Part shown: positions 24,780 to 31,241 of the stretch, one piece after another
How positions within the stretch are numbered: position 1 is the first letter of the stretch
How the letters are laid out: each line of letters begins with the position of its first letter
NCBI GenBank assembly: GCA_964652835.1
Contig: CAZZCB010000003.1
Coordinates: 1 to 62,877, forward strand
Length of the DNA stretch: 62,877 bases
From: JAUPTX01 sp964652835
Lineage (GTDB): Bacteria > Patescibacteriota > Minisyncoccia > Phycocordibacterales > CSBR16-119
Direction of reading: 5' to 3'
Notes under the pieces: generated by a model
What the model was told of the DNA's origin: nothing
Database searches by the model: none
The model's input: only the letters and a program-made list of their open reading frames with translations
Program-made: the position numbers and the translations under genes

Positions 24780-25025
24780 ATGAATACTAAAACTGCTCTA
24801 ATTATTTTAGGTGTTGCTGTGGCTATAATTGCTATTATCGCAATCACTCGACCAAAAAATAATGAAATGGAAACAGAGCCTCAGATTGATCCAGTAACAG
24901 GAGAAGTTATTTTGGGAACAGGTGGACCAGACGAAACTCCAGCCGCACCAGGAGAGGCGCCAGCTACTCCAGCAGCTCCGGTAAACCCAGATTTTCCAAA
25001 AACTGGATTTAAACCAGCTAAGTAA
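24780..25025 (+). CDS. Small membrane-anchored protein ending in an FPKTG motif
   Basis: 81 residues. An N-terminal transmembrane helix ('ALIILGVAVAIIAIIAITR') is followed by an acidic, Pro/Ala/Thr-rich linker and the C-terminus 'PVNPDFPKTGFKPAK'. 'FPKTG' resembles the LPxTG/FPxTG sorting signals cut by sortases, but the usual hydrophobic helix and basic tail after the motif are missing. A sortase gene lies convergently just 54 bases away. It may be a sortase substrate held by its N-terminus, or the match may be chance. A leader with GCCTTCAAGGC lies upstream (24730-24740). Confidence 0.7.
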   Translation: MNTKTALIILGVAVAIIAIIAITRPKNNEMETEPQIDPVTGEVILGTGGPDETPAAPGEAPATPAAPVNPDFPKTGFKPAK

Positions 25026-25035
25026 AAAGTGAAGA

Positions 25036-25080
25036 AAATTTAAATGCCCCGCAGACAAAGTCCGCGGGGCATTTAAATTT
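25036..25080. terminator. Bidirectional terminator between FPKTG gene and sortase
   Basis: AAATTTAAATGCCCCGC / GCGGGGCATTTAAATTT with an AGACAAAGTCC loop. It overlaps the last bases of the sortase gene. Confidence 0.85.
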
Positions 25081-25654
25081 AATAAATCTTTTCCGTAAAA
25101 ACTACAAGTCTTTCACTATGAGTATCTAGCCAGTCGTTCCAGTCTCCGGTGCAAGTAATAAGGTTTAAGCGAACTATCCCATCATCTGCAGAAAATATCT
25201 CTGTCGTGTCGGAATAAATCGGATAGCTTTGTATTTTTGTTACTTTAAAATGGTCCATATTTCCGTAGTTGTTTGTCACGCTTACAGTGTCTCCAATTTG
25301 TATATTTTTTAAATTCGTGAAGACGGCATCTTCGCCGTTTTTCCAGTTTACGTGTCCCGCAAGTACCGAGCTTCCAACTTCTCCAGGCTTTGTCCCTAGG
25401 CTATACCATCCTACATTGTGGCCAAAAGTTGGCACAGCCATCGCTCCATCCAAAATCCCAACAGCTTCAACGGGTGCATTTACTCCGACACTTTCGATTG
25501 ATATTTTTACAGGATATGTTTGTTTTAATTCCTCCGTGACGGTGATAGTTTCTTTTGGTTGGGCCTCTGGATTAGGTTCTTTAGGTACTAAAAAAGCCAA
25601 AGCACAAAGCACAGTAAAGCCAGTAAAAGCGAGAATATTCGGCAACTTTTTCAT
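25079..25654 (-). CDS. Sortase (cysteine transpeptidase)
   Basis: 191 residues with an N-terminal hydrophobic anchor. Catalytic residues fit the sortase fold: His in 'SVLAGHVNWKNGEDAVF', Cys in 'RLNLITCTGDWNDW', Arg in 'HSERLVVFTEKIY'. The 'ITCTGDWN' context is closer to the class D/E/F sortases of Actinobacteria and related groups than to SrtA; the class is uncertain. It would join surface proteins to the wall or to each other. The convergent neighbour ends in FPKTG and is the only candidate substrate I see nearby. Confidence 0.88.
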   Translation of the reverse strand: MKKLPNILAFTGFTVLCALAFLVPKEPNPEAQPKETITVTEELKQTYPVKISIESVGVNAPVEAVGILDGAMAVPTFGHNVGWYSLGTKPGEVGSSVLAGHVNWKNGEDAVFTNLKNIQIGDTVSVTNNYGNMDHFKVTKIQSYPIYSDTTEIFSADDGIVRLNLITCTGDWNDWLDTHSERLVVFTEKIY

Positions 25655-25668
25655 CTGGGTATTATATC

Positions 25669-25699
25669 AAAAAAGCCTCTATTAGATAGAGACTTTTTT
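25669..25699 (-). terminator. Terminator of the NUDIX gene
   Basis: CTCTAT-TAG-ATAGAG stem flanked by A and T runs (AAAAAAGC / GACTTTTTT). It lies upstream of the sortase and downstream of the leftward NUDIX gene. The stretch 25700-25790 holds nothing I can assign. Confidence 0.6.
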
Positions 25700-25794
25700 G
25701 TAATGCTCCGAATGTGGGCGGAGGTTCGTGAGGTGGCGAGAGGGGAATAATAACGAAAAATACCCCATAGGATATCCTTTCTTCGATACTTAAT

Positions 25795-26325
25795 CTACTT
25801 ACTCAAATACTCTTTCCAAAAAGCATAATCACGATAAACATTGAAAGCCGTATTATAAAAACCTATCTCACCTTTGTTTAGTGATTCATATTGTTTGGCA
25901 AATATATCTGATATTTTTTCTTCGGAAAGCCACTCGACTCTGAGGTTGTTCTTTTTCTCTTCGTCTGTTCGAGTATCGTTATTATAGAAACTTTTAGCGT
26001 CAGCAGTAAAACAAACAGTTTCGTATTCTTTAGCATCTCGATTTCTTAACTCCTTAACTCTTATCAATTCCTCTATATTTTTAATATCCCAGTTTATTTC
26101 CTCTATTGATTCTCTGTTAATTTCTTCTTCAAGATTTTCAGAATCAGCACCTCCGCCCGGTAGGGTATACAGTCCATGAACATCGTTTGTTATGGCTGCG
26201 ATGTTGCCGTCGTCGTTCCTAATAATTGCCTTAACTGTGGTCCGAGGCTCATACTTTTCAGGACTTGCAAACTCTGGTTTTTGGAAAATTACTTCATCTG
26301 TAATTGTTTCTAGATATTTTTTCAT
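25795..26325 (-). CDS. NUDIX hydrolase
   Basis: 176 residues from the ATG at 26325. A NUDIX box reads 'GGGADSENLEEEINRESIEE' followed by 'INWD', so the metal-binding REx2EE core is present while the Gly ending the motif is replaced. 'NDVHGLYTLPGGG' and 'AIIRNDDGNIAAI' precede it as usual. Such enzymes hydrolyse nucleoside diphosphates linked to another group; the substrate cannot be told from sequence. A hairpin lies just upstream (26346-26373). Confidence 0.88.
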   Translation of the reverse strand: MKKYLETITDEVIFQKPEFASPEKYEPRTTVKAIIRNDDGNIAAITNDVHGLYTLPGGGADSENLEEEINRESIEEINWDIKNIEELIRVKELRNRDAKEYETVCFTADAKSFYNNDTRTDEEKKNNLRVEWLSEEKISDIFAKQYESLNKGEIGFYNTAFNVYRDYAFWKEYLSK

Positions 26326-26345
26326 ATAATTTAATATTAACATTA

Positions 26346-26373
26346 AAAGTGCCAGGGATGAACCCTGGCACTT
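26346..26373 (-). terminator. Orphan terminator upstream of the NUDIX gene
   Basis: AAGTGCCAGGG-TTCAT-CCCTGGCACTT on the minus strand, followed by TTAATG. No intact gene on the minus strand ends here; it may be what is left of a lost cassette gene. Confidence 0.55.
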
Positions 26374-26425
26374 GAACGTGAGCAGTTAGTCGATTCGAAA
26401 GTTTATCCTAGAGAATGGCTCCCTC

Positions 26426-26599
26426 ATGCGGACCTCAACAGTCTCCGAGTTTGATCCCACATCCGAAGCGGATATCAGAAACTACGCAAAGCACGTGCTC
26501 AAAAATGGAACAAGGGATGAGAAGCGAGAGTTACTGAGTTGTTTGAGAGGAAGAATTGAGATAAAGGATAAGGAGATATCACTAAAAATTACAACTTAG
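26426..26599 (+). pseudogene. Remnant of a serine site-specific recombinase (C-terminal fragment)
   Basis: A 57-codon open frame. Its end, 'KNGTRDEKRELLSCLRGRIE' then 'IKDKEISLKITT', matches the typical C-terminal tail of large serine recombinases/resolvases ('...EKRE(I/L)L..L...L.LKDKKLSI'). The catalytic and DNA-binding parts are missing; a stop codon lies in frame at 26387-26389. The fragment sits at the edge of an accessory spot with a HEPN-like gene, an intron-bearing tRNA and a GIY-YIG gene. It suggests a past integration event. The short length limits certainty. Confidence 0.55.
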
Positions 26600-26630
26600 G
26601 CTAAGGGCTTTAAAATGCTAAAATGGCATT

Positions 26631-27632
26631 ATGGATCCTGAATTAATTAAAAAATTACCTCATCGTAATGAGGGTGGATCATTTAAAATTGGAGAAGAAG
26701 GAGATGGAAACTTATCCGATATGATTCCACTTGAGGGATATGGGATGGTTATTGTTACCAGAAAGAGTGTCTGGAGAATAATGTTGGCTGACAATATCGA
26801 CCCACAAAGAAATAATGCAAATATTCCTCGTCAGGTGCAGGAACGTCTTTTGTCGTACGGCTCAGACGATCCCATTGTCGGAAGAACACTCCTTCAAGGA
26901 AAGGAACTTCTTCTTGAACATCTTCCAAATACCATAGACAAATATCAGGGTATGCAACTTGTTTTGGCTTTTACTAAAGAGCTTGCCGCGATGAATGATG
27001 AACTAAAGAAGCTTCGTGAGGAATACACAGAAATACAAGATCGCTTCAATGGAAGCATTAGAGATGACGGATCGTTTGTCCTGCCTGTATTAAAGAATCT
27101 TGAACGAAGATCAAAAGAGATTATTCAAAATATAGATCACATGGGAGGGGTTGTTATTGATATTGCAAAACTATTTCCCATTAAAACGCCTCAGAAAAAT
27201 CCGTTAGGAAAACTTATTGAACAAACTGAACAAAAGTTTGGAAATGAGCATGCGGTCACAAAGGCAATTTCTGAACTAAACAAAAAAGCGGGATGGTGGA
27301 GATTTCTTCGTAATGACATGGAACACCCTAGTGATTCTGGTAGGGTTGTTTTTGAAAATTACAAGATGACAGATTCTGCAAAAATAGAAATGCCTCTTAT
27401 AAAACACTCCCGGGAAAGCAGTCCTTTTCAATCAATCGATTTAATAAAATTTATTGTCGAATCTCAAGGAGAAATCATTGATCTTTTTGAAACTACCCTT
27501 GTTCTTCTTTGTGATTCAAATACTGAGAATTTTGCGGGAGACAAGGTCTTTGTGAGAAATGTTTTAGACTCAGAACGAACTGAAACAAACCCCTATATGA
27601 ATTATAAATACGATATTCATTGGACTAAGTAG
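26631..27632 (+). CDS. Hypothetical 333-residue protein with a HEPN-like RNase motif
   Basis: No named family. Soluble, largely helical protein. An N-terminal part (~1-100) includes 'GYGMVIVTRKSVWRIMLADN'. A coiled-coil-like stretch spans ~110-150 ('KELAAMNDELKKLREEYTEI'). The C-terminal helical region carries 'WWRFLRNDMEHPSDSG'. 'RNDMEH' fits the R-(N/D/H)-x3-H motif of HEPN nucleases, which are common in toxins and abortive-infection proteins. It lies between a recombinase remnant and an interrupted tRNA, with its own terminator, a typical spot for defence genes. Nuclease activity is an inference from one short motif. Confidence 0.65.
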   Translation: MDPELIKKLPHRNEGGSFKIGEEGDGNLSDMIPLEGYGMVIVTRKSVWRIMLADNIDPQRNNANIPRQVQERLLSYGSDDPIVGRTLLQGKELLLEHLPNTIDKYQGMQLVLAFTKELAAMNDELKKLREEYTEIQDRFNGSIRDDGSFVLPVLKNLERRSKEIIQNIDHMGGVVIDIAKLFPIKTPQKNPLGKLIEQTEQKFGNEHAVTKAISELNKKAGWWRFLRNDMEHPSDSGRVVFENYKMTDSAKIEMPLIKHSRESSPFQSIDLIKFIVESQGEIIDLFETTLVLLCDSNTENFAGDKVFVRNVLDSERTETNPYMNYKYDIHWTK

Positions 27633-27664
27633 TAAGAATAACTGGTTTATTTATAGACAAAACA

Positions 27665-27692
27665 AAAAATCACCCCGAATGGGTGATTTTTG
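27665..27692 (+). terminator. Terminator of the HEPN-like gene
   Basis: AAAAATCACCC-CGAAT-GGGTGATTTTTG, followed by TTTTTGAT. Confidence 0.8.
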
Positions 27693-27734
27693 TTTTTGAT
27701 GACGCGGACAGGTCGCTTTCACTAAAATAATCTG

Positions 27735-28044
27735 CTCCCCGAGTAGGGATCGAACCTACGACCAATCGATTACATTTACCCTAAAATTACTTAAAGGAAT
27801 GGACTATATCATCACCGTGTTCCAAATGGAATTTAGGTGCAAGGCGCTTCGGTCTTGAATTTCAAGATCTACTCCATAAAGGATAGTCTCTGAACCTTCC
27901 TCAACCTTTGAGGCTTGGCTGCTGATTACCCGCCATGTTAATGGTTTGGGCTTCCAGGCAATTCACCTTGTTTTTCATCCCTTCGTTTCCGGAGGGAGCT
28001 GCAATATCTTACAGTCGATTGCTCTACCGCTGAGCTATCGGGGA
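27735..28044 (-). tRNA. tRNA-Asn(GTT) interrupted by a group I intron
   Basis: On the minus strand the 5' exon (28044-28011) reads TCCCCGA-TA-GCTC-AGCGGTA-GAGC-A-ATCGA-CTGT. The 3' exon (27772-27735) reads TAA-TCGAT-TGGTC-GTAGG-TTCGATC-CCTAC-TCGGGGA-G. Joined, they give a normal cloverleaf with anticodon loop CTGTTAA, anticodon GTT (Asn), and discriminator G73 as expected for tRNA-Asn. The interruption falls between anticodon positions 35 and 36. CCA is not encoded. Reading straight through without an intron would suggest GTA (Tyr), but the loop is then one base short and the type I variable arm is wrong for bacterial tRNA-Tyr. Confidence 0.9.
27773..28010 (-). ncRNA. Group I self-splicing intron in the tRNA-Asn anticodon loop
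   Basis: A 238-base intervening sequence. Splice-site rules hold: the 5' exon ends in T and the intron ends in G. Core elements on the minus strand: P-like AATTGCCTGGAAG, Q AATCAGCAGCCAAGCC, R GTTCAGAGACTATCC and S GATGATATAGTCC. P7 pairs AGACTAT with ATAGTC. An internal guide GCAG near the 5' end can pair with exon ACTGT, including the expected G-U at the splice site. No homing endonuclease is encoded inside. Similar small introns are known from tRNA-Leu, tRNA-Arg and tRNA-fMet genes. Confidence 0.88.
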
Positions 28045-28280
28045 ATGTTTAGTTTTTTAATCTGGTTTCGTCCAGACGCCGACTTATAATATTTTTCTCT
28101 TTTTCTTGCCTCGGATAAATTCTGGAACTCTTCAGAATAAATTATTGCCCAAGGTTTAAACTTTGAAGTGAAAGTCGACTTCCCAGAATTATGTTCTGAC
28201 AACCTCTTTTCTAAATTAAGAGTACTACCTACATAGGTTTTATCGTAATTTTTACTTTTGAGGATATATACAAAAGGCAT
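28035..28280 (-). CDS. Single-domain GIY-YIG endonuclease
   Basis: 81 residues, one GIY-YIG nuclease domain: 'FVYILKSKNYDKTYVGSTLN' supplies the signature ('VYIL...YVGS'). 'LEKRLSEHNSGKSTFTSKF' has the usual Arg and His, and the catalytic Glu is expected in 'ARKREKYYKS'. Such stand-alone proteins are common and mostly uncharacterised; some relatives act in repair or homing. Here the stop codon lies inside the first ten bases of the tRNA-Asn gene. The start codon lies in a degenerate second copy of that tRNA's 5' end. The gene is therefore wedged into a duplicated tRNA end, which suggests mobility. Confidence 0.9.
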   Translation of the reverse strand: MPFVYILKSKNYDKTYVGSTLNLEKRLSEHNSGKSTFTSKFKPWAIIYSEEFQNLSEARKREKYYKSASGRNQIKKLNIPR

Positions 28281-28282
28281 AA

Positions 28283-28348
28283 CGCTGAGCTACCCGCCTC
28301 GCGTCGACGAGCTTGCGAGTCGAGGCGAGGCGGGGAATATTTGGTTTT
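28283..28348 (-). repeat. Broken copy of the tRNA-Asn 5' end carrying a GC-rich palindrome
   Basis: On the minus strand the true tRNA start reads ATTCCCCGATAGCTCAGCG. Here ATTCCCCG and GTAGCTCAGCG are both present but separated by ~36 bases of palindrome (28294-28331, CCGCCTCGC...GCGAGGCGG type, with GTCGAC and GAGCTTGCGAGTC). Flanking sequence also matches (CCAAATATTCCCCG here, CTAAACATTCCCCG at the gene). It is a partial duplication later invaded by a palindromic element, or a coding-end insertion product. Confidence 0.65.
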
Positions 28349-28398
28349 CAAAGCGTATCTAAAAGATACAAACAGAATATTACCAAAAAAATGGTAAA

Positions 28399-28632
28399 AT
28401 GCCAATACCTATGTATATCAGAGTAAAAGTCTTAGCTGGGGTCAAAAAAGAGCTTGTAAAAAGCTTGGGTGAAAACAGGCTGGAAATACACGTTAAAGAG
28501 CCTGCGGAAGCTAATATGGCCAATAAGAGGGTAATAGAGCTTGTCTCGGAAAGGCTCGGCATATCGGTTAAAAAGGTAAAAATAATAAACGGACACCATC
28601 ATCCAGTTAAACTTTTGTCTGTTGAAATCTAG
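28399..28632 (+). CDS. DUF167 (YggU-type) family protein
   Basis: 77 residues. 'YIRVKVLAGVKKELVKSLGE', 'LEIHVKEPAEANMANKRVIE' and 'KVKIINGHHHPVKLLSVEI' match the small DUF167/YggU fold found in many bacteria and eukaryotes. Molecular function is not established. The usual 'P..G.AN' substrate-like loop is seen as 'PAEANMAN'. An alternative start is the ATG at 28411. It precedes hpf in the same direction by 82 bases. Confidence 0.88.
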   Translation: MPIPMYIRVKVLAGVKKELVKSLGENRLEIHVKEPAEANMANKRVIELVSERLGISVKKVKIINGHHHPVKLLSVEI

Positions 28633-28713
28633 ATTTTTGGATGTGGTAAAATAGATATAGAAGCATTATTTTTAGTTTGATGCGTGGCCTAAAAATCCGC
28701 CATCTAAAAAAGT

Positions 28714-29103
28714 ATGAATATAAATATCAAAGCAACAAACATGGACCTAACAGACACTCTAAGAGATTATGTTCATTCGAAAATAGGAGCGCTGGAAAAA
28801 ATCATCGGAAGCTCTGAAGACATAAATGTTTTTGTTGAAATCGGAAAAGAATCAAATCACCACAATAAAGGAGAAGTTTATATGGCTGAAGTCAGAACTC
28901 GTATTTCTGCAAAAGACTATTACATTAAAAAATTTGAATCAAATTTGTATGCCGCTATCGATGCCGTGAAAGATGATTTGATCAGAGATGTAAAAGTAGA
29001 TAAAAAAAGAGGGGAGACACTCTTCAGACGAGGCGCTCGAAGTTTAAAAAAGAGAATAAAAGGAATGAAACCTTGGTGGCCGTTTGGAGGAAAAGAAGAT
29101 TAA
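28714..29103 (+). CDS. hpf: Ribosome hibernation-promoting factor (short form)
   Basis: 129 residues, HPF/YfiA-type. It binds the 30S decoding centre and silences ribosomes in stationary phase. 'MNINIKATNMDLTDTLRDYV', 'KIGALEKII' and 'IYAAIDAVKDDLIRDVKVDK'-like sequence ('LYAAIDAVKDDLIRD') are typical. The C-terminal dimerisation domain of long HPF is absent; a basic tail 'RRGARSLKKRIKG' takes its place. A small TGGC...GCCA hairpin lies in the leader (28686-28704). Confidence 0.95.
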   Translation: MNINIKATNMDLTDTLRDYVHSKIGALEKIIGSSEDINVFVEIGKESNHHNKGEVYMAEVRTRISAKDYYIKKFESNLYAAIDAVKDDLIRDVKVDKKRGETLFRRGARSLKKRIKGMKPWWPFGGKED

Positions 29104-29124
29104 TTATTATTTAAGTTTGAAATT

Positions 29125-29694
29125 ATGAAGAAATTTTGGTTAATCGCAATACTTATTATTATCGTAGCAGTCGCTTATATTTTTTTGAAAACACCTATGG
29201 AAAGAGAAACATTTATCATGAAGACGAATATGGGGGACATTACTATCGAGTTGTTTAATGACGATCGTCCGCTTACTGCTGGAAATTTCTCTAAGCTTTC
29301 AAAAGAAGGTTTTTATGACGGAGTGAAATTTCACAGAGTTATCGAAGGCTTTATGATTCAAGGAGGTGATCCACTTTCAAAAGATGACACACAGAGAGAT
29401 TACTGGGGAACTGGTGGACCGGGGTATAAGATAAAAGATGAGTTAGAAGCTCCAAATGAAAACTTGCGCGGAACACTTTCGATGGCGAACGCAGGTCCGA
29501 ACACTGGAGGAAGTCAGTTTTTTATAAACTTGGTTGATAATAGTCCGTTAGATTCTAGACACTCAGTTTTTGGAAAGGTTGTGGCTGGGATGGACGTGGT
29601 TGATGCTATCGGAGCTGTAGAAGTAGAAGCGATGGAAAATCACAAGCCTTTAAGGAATGTAGTGATAGAGTCGATGGTTTTGGTTACGGAGTAA
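29125..29694 (+). CDS. Membrane-anchored peptidyl-prolyl isomerase (cyclophilin type)
   Basis: 189 residues. An N-terminal helix ('FWLIAILIIIVAVAYIFL') anchors a cyclophilin domain outside the membrane. 'FHRVIEGFMIQGGDPLSKDD' contains the active-site Arg and Phe/Met-Gln. 'GTLSMANAGPNTGGSQFFIN' and 'SVFGKVVAGMDVVDAI' are conserved. It speeds proline isomerisation in secreted proteins, and fits the many surface proteins of this window. It ends at a strong bidirectional terminator. Confidence 0.95.
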   Translation: MKKFWLIAILIIIVAVAYIFLKTPMERETFIMKTNMGDITIELFNDDRPLTAGNFSKLSKEGFYDGVKFHRVIEGFMIQGGDPLSKDDTQRDYWGTGGPGYKIKDELEAPNENLRGTLSMANAGPNTGGSQFFINLVDNSPLDSRHSVFGKVVAGMDVVDAIGAVEVEAMENHKPLRNVVIESMVLVTE

Positions 29695-29730
29695 TCTAAG
29701 TTAAAAGATTTTGAGTTTGAGAAAAAAAGA

Positions 29731-29760
29731 AGCCCTGGGCGCCTTACGGCGCCCAGGGCT
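29731..29760. terminator. Bidirectional terminator
   Basis: AGCCCTGGGCGCC-TTAC-GGCGCCCAGGGCT, with A-rich sequence before and T-containing sequence after, between the cyclophilin gene and the leftward gene at 29788. Confidence 0.8.
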
Positions 29761-29787
29761 TTGGTGGTTTGTCCACAATACGCTAGT

Positions 29788-30081
29788 TCAATAGCTATGG
29801 TGCAGAGTACTGTTGAGGAATTCAAGTATTGCATCGCGTTCCCCTCTTGGTTTTCCTTGCAGTTCCTTCATCAGTCTCTTTCCACCGTGGATAGATTTTT
29901 CCACACTGGCCTTCATTTGCTTTGTTCTCACATCACACGTTTCAAGGCCTGTAGATGCTTCTTGCTTGCAATAGGTGCATTTCTTGGAGCGAGGTTCTAT
30001 GTTGTGGAGCTCTTGTTTCCTTAAGTATCCACGGAGAATGTCGATGTTTGACTTGATTCGGCCTAGTCTTTTGTCGTTCAT
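29788..30081 (-). CDS. Hypothetical 97-residue protein (orphan cassette gene)
   Basis: No family recognised. Basic, helical protein with 'KKCTYCKQEASTGLETCDV', three Cys that might help bind zinc though a clear fourth ligand is lacking (a His is present downstream, 'IHGGKRLM'). It has its own promoter (30107-30135) and terminator, and is richer in G and C than fmt. Stand-alone expression is therefore likely. Function unknown. Confidence 0.6.
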   Translation of the reverse strand: MNDKRLGRIKSNIDILRGYLRKQELHNIEPRSKKCTYCKQEASTGLETCDVRTKQMKASVEKSIHGGKRLMKELQGKPRGERDAILEFLNSTLHHSY

Positions 30082-30106
30082 TTGCGTAAAGAGTTGGTTC
30101 CACGAA

Positions 30107-30135
30107 ACAATAAATCAAAGTGCTTATTATGTCAA
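30107..30135 (-). promoter_or_regulatory. Promoter of the 97-residue gene
   Basis: On the minus strand, -35 TTGACA (30130-30135), 17-base spacer, -10 TATTGT (30107-30112), directly after the fmt terminator. Confidence 0.65.
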
Positions 30136-30172
30136 GAAAAAGAAATCTCGCTTATAGCGAGATTTCTTTTTT
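30136..30172 (-). terminator. Terminator overlapping the 3' end of fmt
   Basis: AAAAAAGAAATCTCGCT-ATAA-GCGAGATTTCTTTTT on the minus strand. The fmt stop codon TAA lies in the loop, and the last codons of fmt form the 5' arm of the stem. Confidence 0.8.
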
Positions 30173-30976
30173 ACCTTCAGGGATTATTTTTTTGATTATG
30201 AATTTTCCGTTTTCAAAAGTCGCCCCAGTCACCTTGTTTCTTTTACCGTTTTCATTAAAATAAAATATTCCAGGCCAGCCAAAGTATCCGCGATATTTTA
30301 GCCATTTACTTTCGTCAGAATCAGTTAGTTTTATTTCTCCATCAGCTTTACTTATCTTTTTACAATGAGTTGCCTTAGACTCGTCTTGCTCTGTTAGCAC
30401 GATTTTCCCTTCAAAATAACCCGGAAGTATTTTAGTTAAAAGCTCAGCGCCGATTTCTGTAAGTTTATCTTTTAGCTCTGGTGTGGTTATTTGGTTATCA
30501 AGTAAAAATTTTTCTACCGCCACAATCGGTCCAGCATCTAGCTTGAACACAAGTTTTTGTATTGTTACGCCAGTTTCTTTTTGACCTGAAAGGATGGATT
30601 GCTCTACAGGAGAAGCTCCGCGAAACTCGGGAAGTACCGAATAGTGAATGTTTAAAAATCCTTTTGGAAGAGAATCGATAACTTTTTGCGGGATAATATG
30701 TCCGTATGCGACGACGATACCAAGATCTGCGCCACTTAGTTTTATTTCTTCGAGAGTGTCTTCACCTAGCTTTTCTGGAGTTATAACTTTTAATCCATTT
30801 TCGAGCGCAAAAGATTTCACCGCTGAAGGAGTCAGGATTTGTTTTCTTCCAACCGGTTTGTCGGGAGAAGTTATAACCAAAGGGATTTCATAACCGGCTT
30901 TCAGAAGCGATTTTAAAATTGTCACCGAAAGCTCTGGTGTTCCTAGGAAAATTATTTTTTTGGAATTATCGTCCAT
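30152..30976 (-). CDS. fmt: Methionyl-tRNA formyltransferase
   Basis: 274 residues. Adds the formyl group to initiator Met-tRNA, making the substrate later cleaved by peptide deformylase (encoded at 31231). 'IIFLGTPELSVTILKSLL', 'VAYGHIIPQKVID' and 'FLNIHYSVLPEFRGASPVEQ' carry the catalytic Asn/His and the folate-binding loop; 'LDAGPIV' follows. The C-terminal tRNA-binding domain is present but trimmed relative to the ~310 residues of E. coli. The last five codons lie inside the terminator stem. It overlaps the DUF5665-like gene upstream by 11 bases, starting a fmt-def-hisS-lepB unit. Confidence 0.96.
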   Translation of the reverse strand: MDDNSKKIIFLGTPELSVTILKSLLKAGYEIPLVITSPDKPVGRKQILTPSAVKSFALENGLKVITPEKLGEDTLEEIKLSGADLGIVVAYGHIIPQKVIDSLPKGFLNIHYSVLPEFRGASPVEQSILSGQKETGVTIQKLVFKLDAGPIVAVEKFLLDNQITTPELKDKLTEIGAELLTKILPGYFEGKIVLTEQDESKATHCKKISKADGEIKLTDSDESKWLKYRGYFGWPGIFYFNENGKRNKVTGATFENGKFIIKKIIPEGKKEISL

Positions 30977-31241
30977 GGATGTATTGTTCGATGTTTAGCC
31001 ATCTTAAGATATCTCCGATAAGAGGGACGTTTTCAAAAGTTTTGAAAACCCACACAAGTATGGTGATTATTACCGCTGCGATTATTGTCGCACCCAGAGT
31101 TGTCCCGACGCCAACAAACAGTCCTTTTATAAAGGAATTTTTTCGAGAATTTGTTTCTTCTATTTCTTGAGTTAATATTTCAAGATTCTCGTTTAGCTCT
31201 TCTATCTGATCTTTATTTTGATCTTCCATATTATTTGTCAT
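30966..31241 (-). CDS. Small membrane protein, DUF5665-like
   Basis: 91 residues. An acidic coiled-coil-like N-terminus ('IEELNENLEILTQEIEETNS') is followed by one long hydrophobic helix ('GVGTTLGATIIAAVIITILV') and a short amphipathic end ('ENVPLIGDILRWLNIEQYI'). This is the layout of DUF5665 proteins, frequent in Patescibacteria. It overlaps both def and fmt by about 11 bases, so it is translated with them. Function unknown. Confidence 0.8.
   Translation of the reverse strand: MTNNMEDQNKDQIEELNENLEILTQEIEETNSRKNSFIKGLFVGVGTTLGATIIAAVIITILVWVFKTFENVPLIGDILRWLNIEQYIHGR

Noticed and set aside
27735..28044. Reading the interrupted tRNA as tRNA-Tyr(GTA)
   Set aside because: Direct joining gives an anticodon loop of wrong length, and bacterial tRNA-Tyr has a long variable arm. 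Splicing after position 35 gives a perfect tRNA-Asn with G73.
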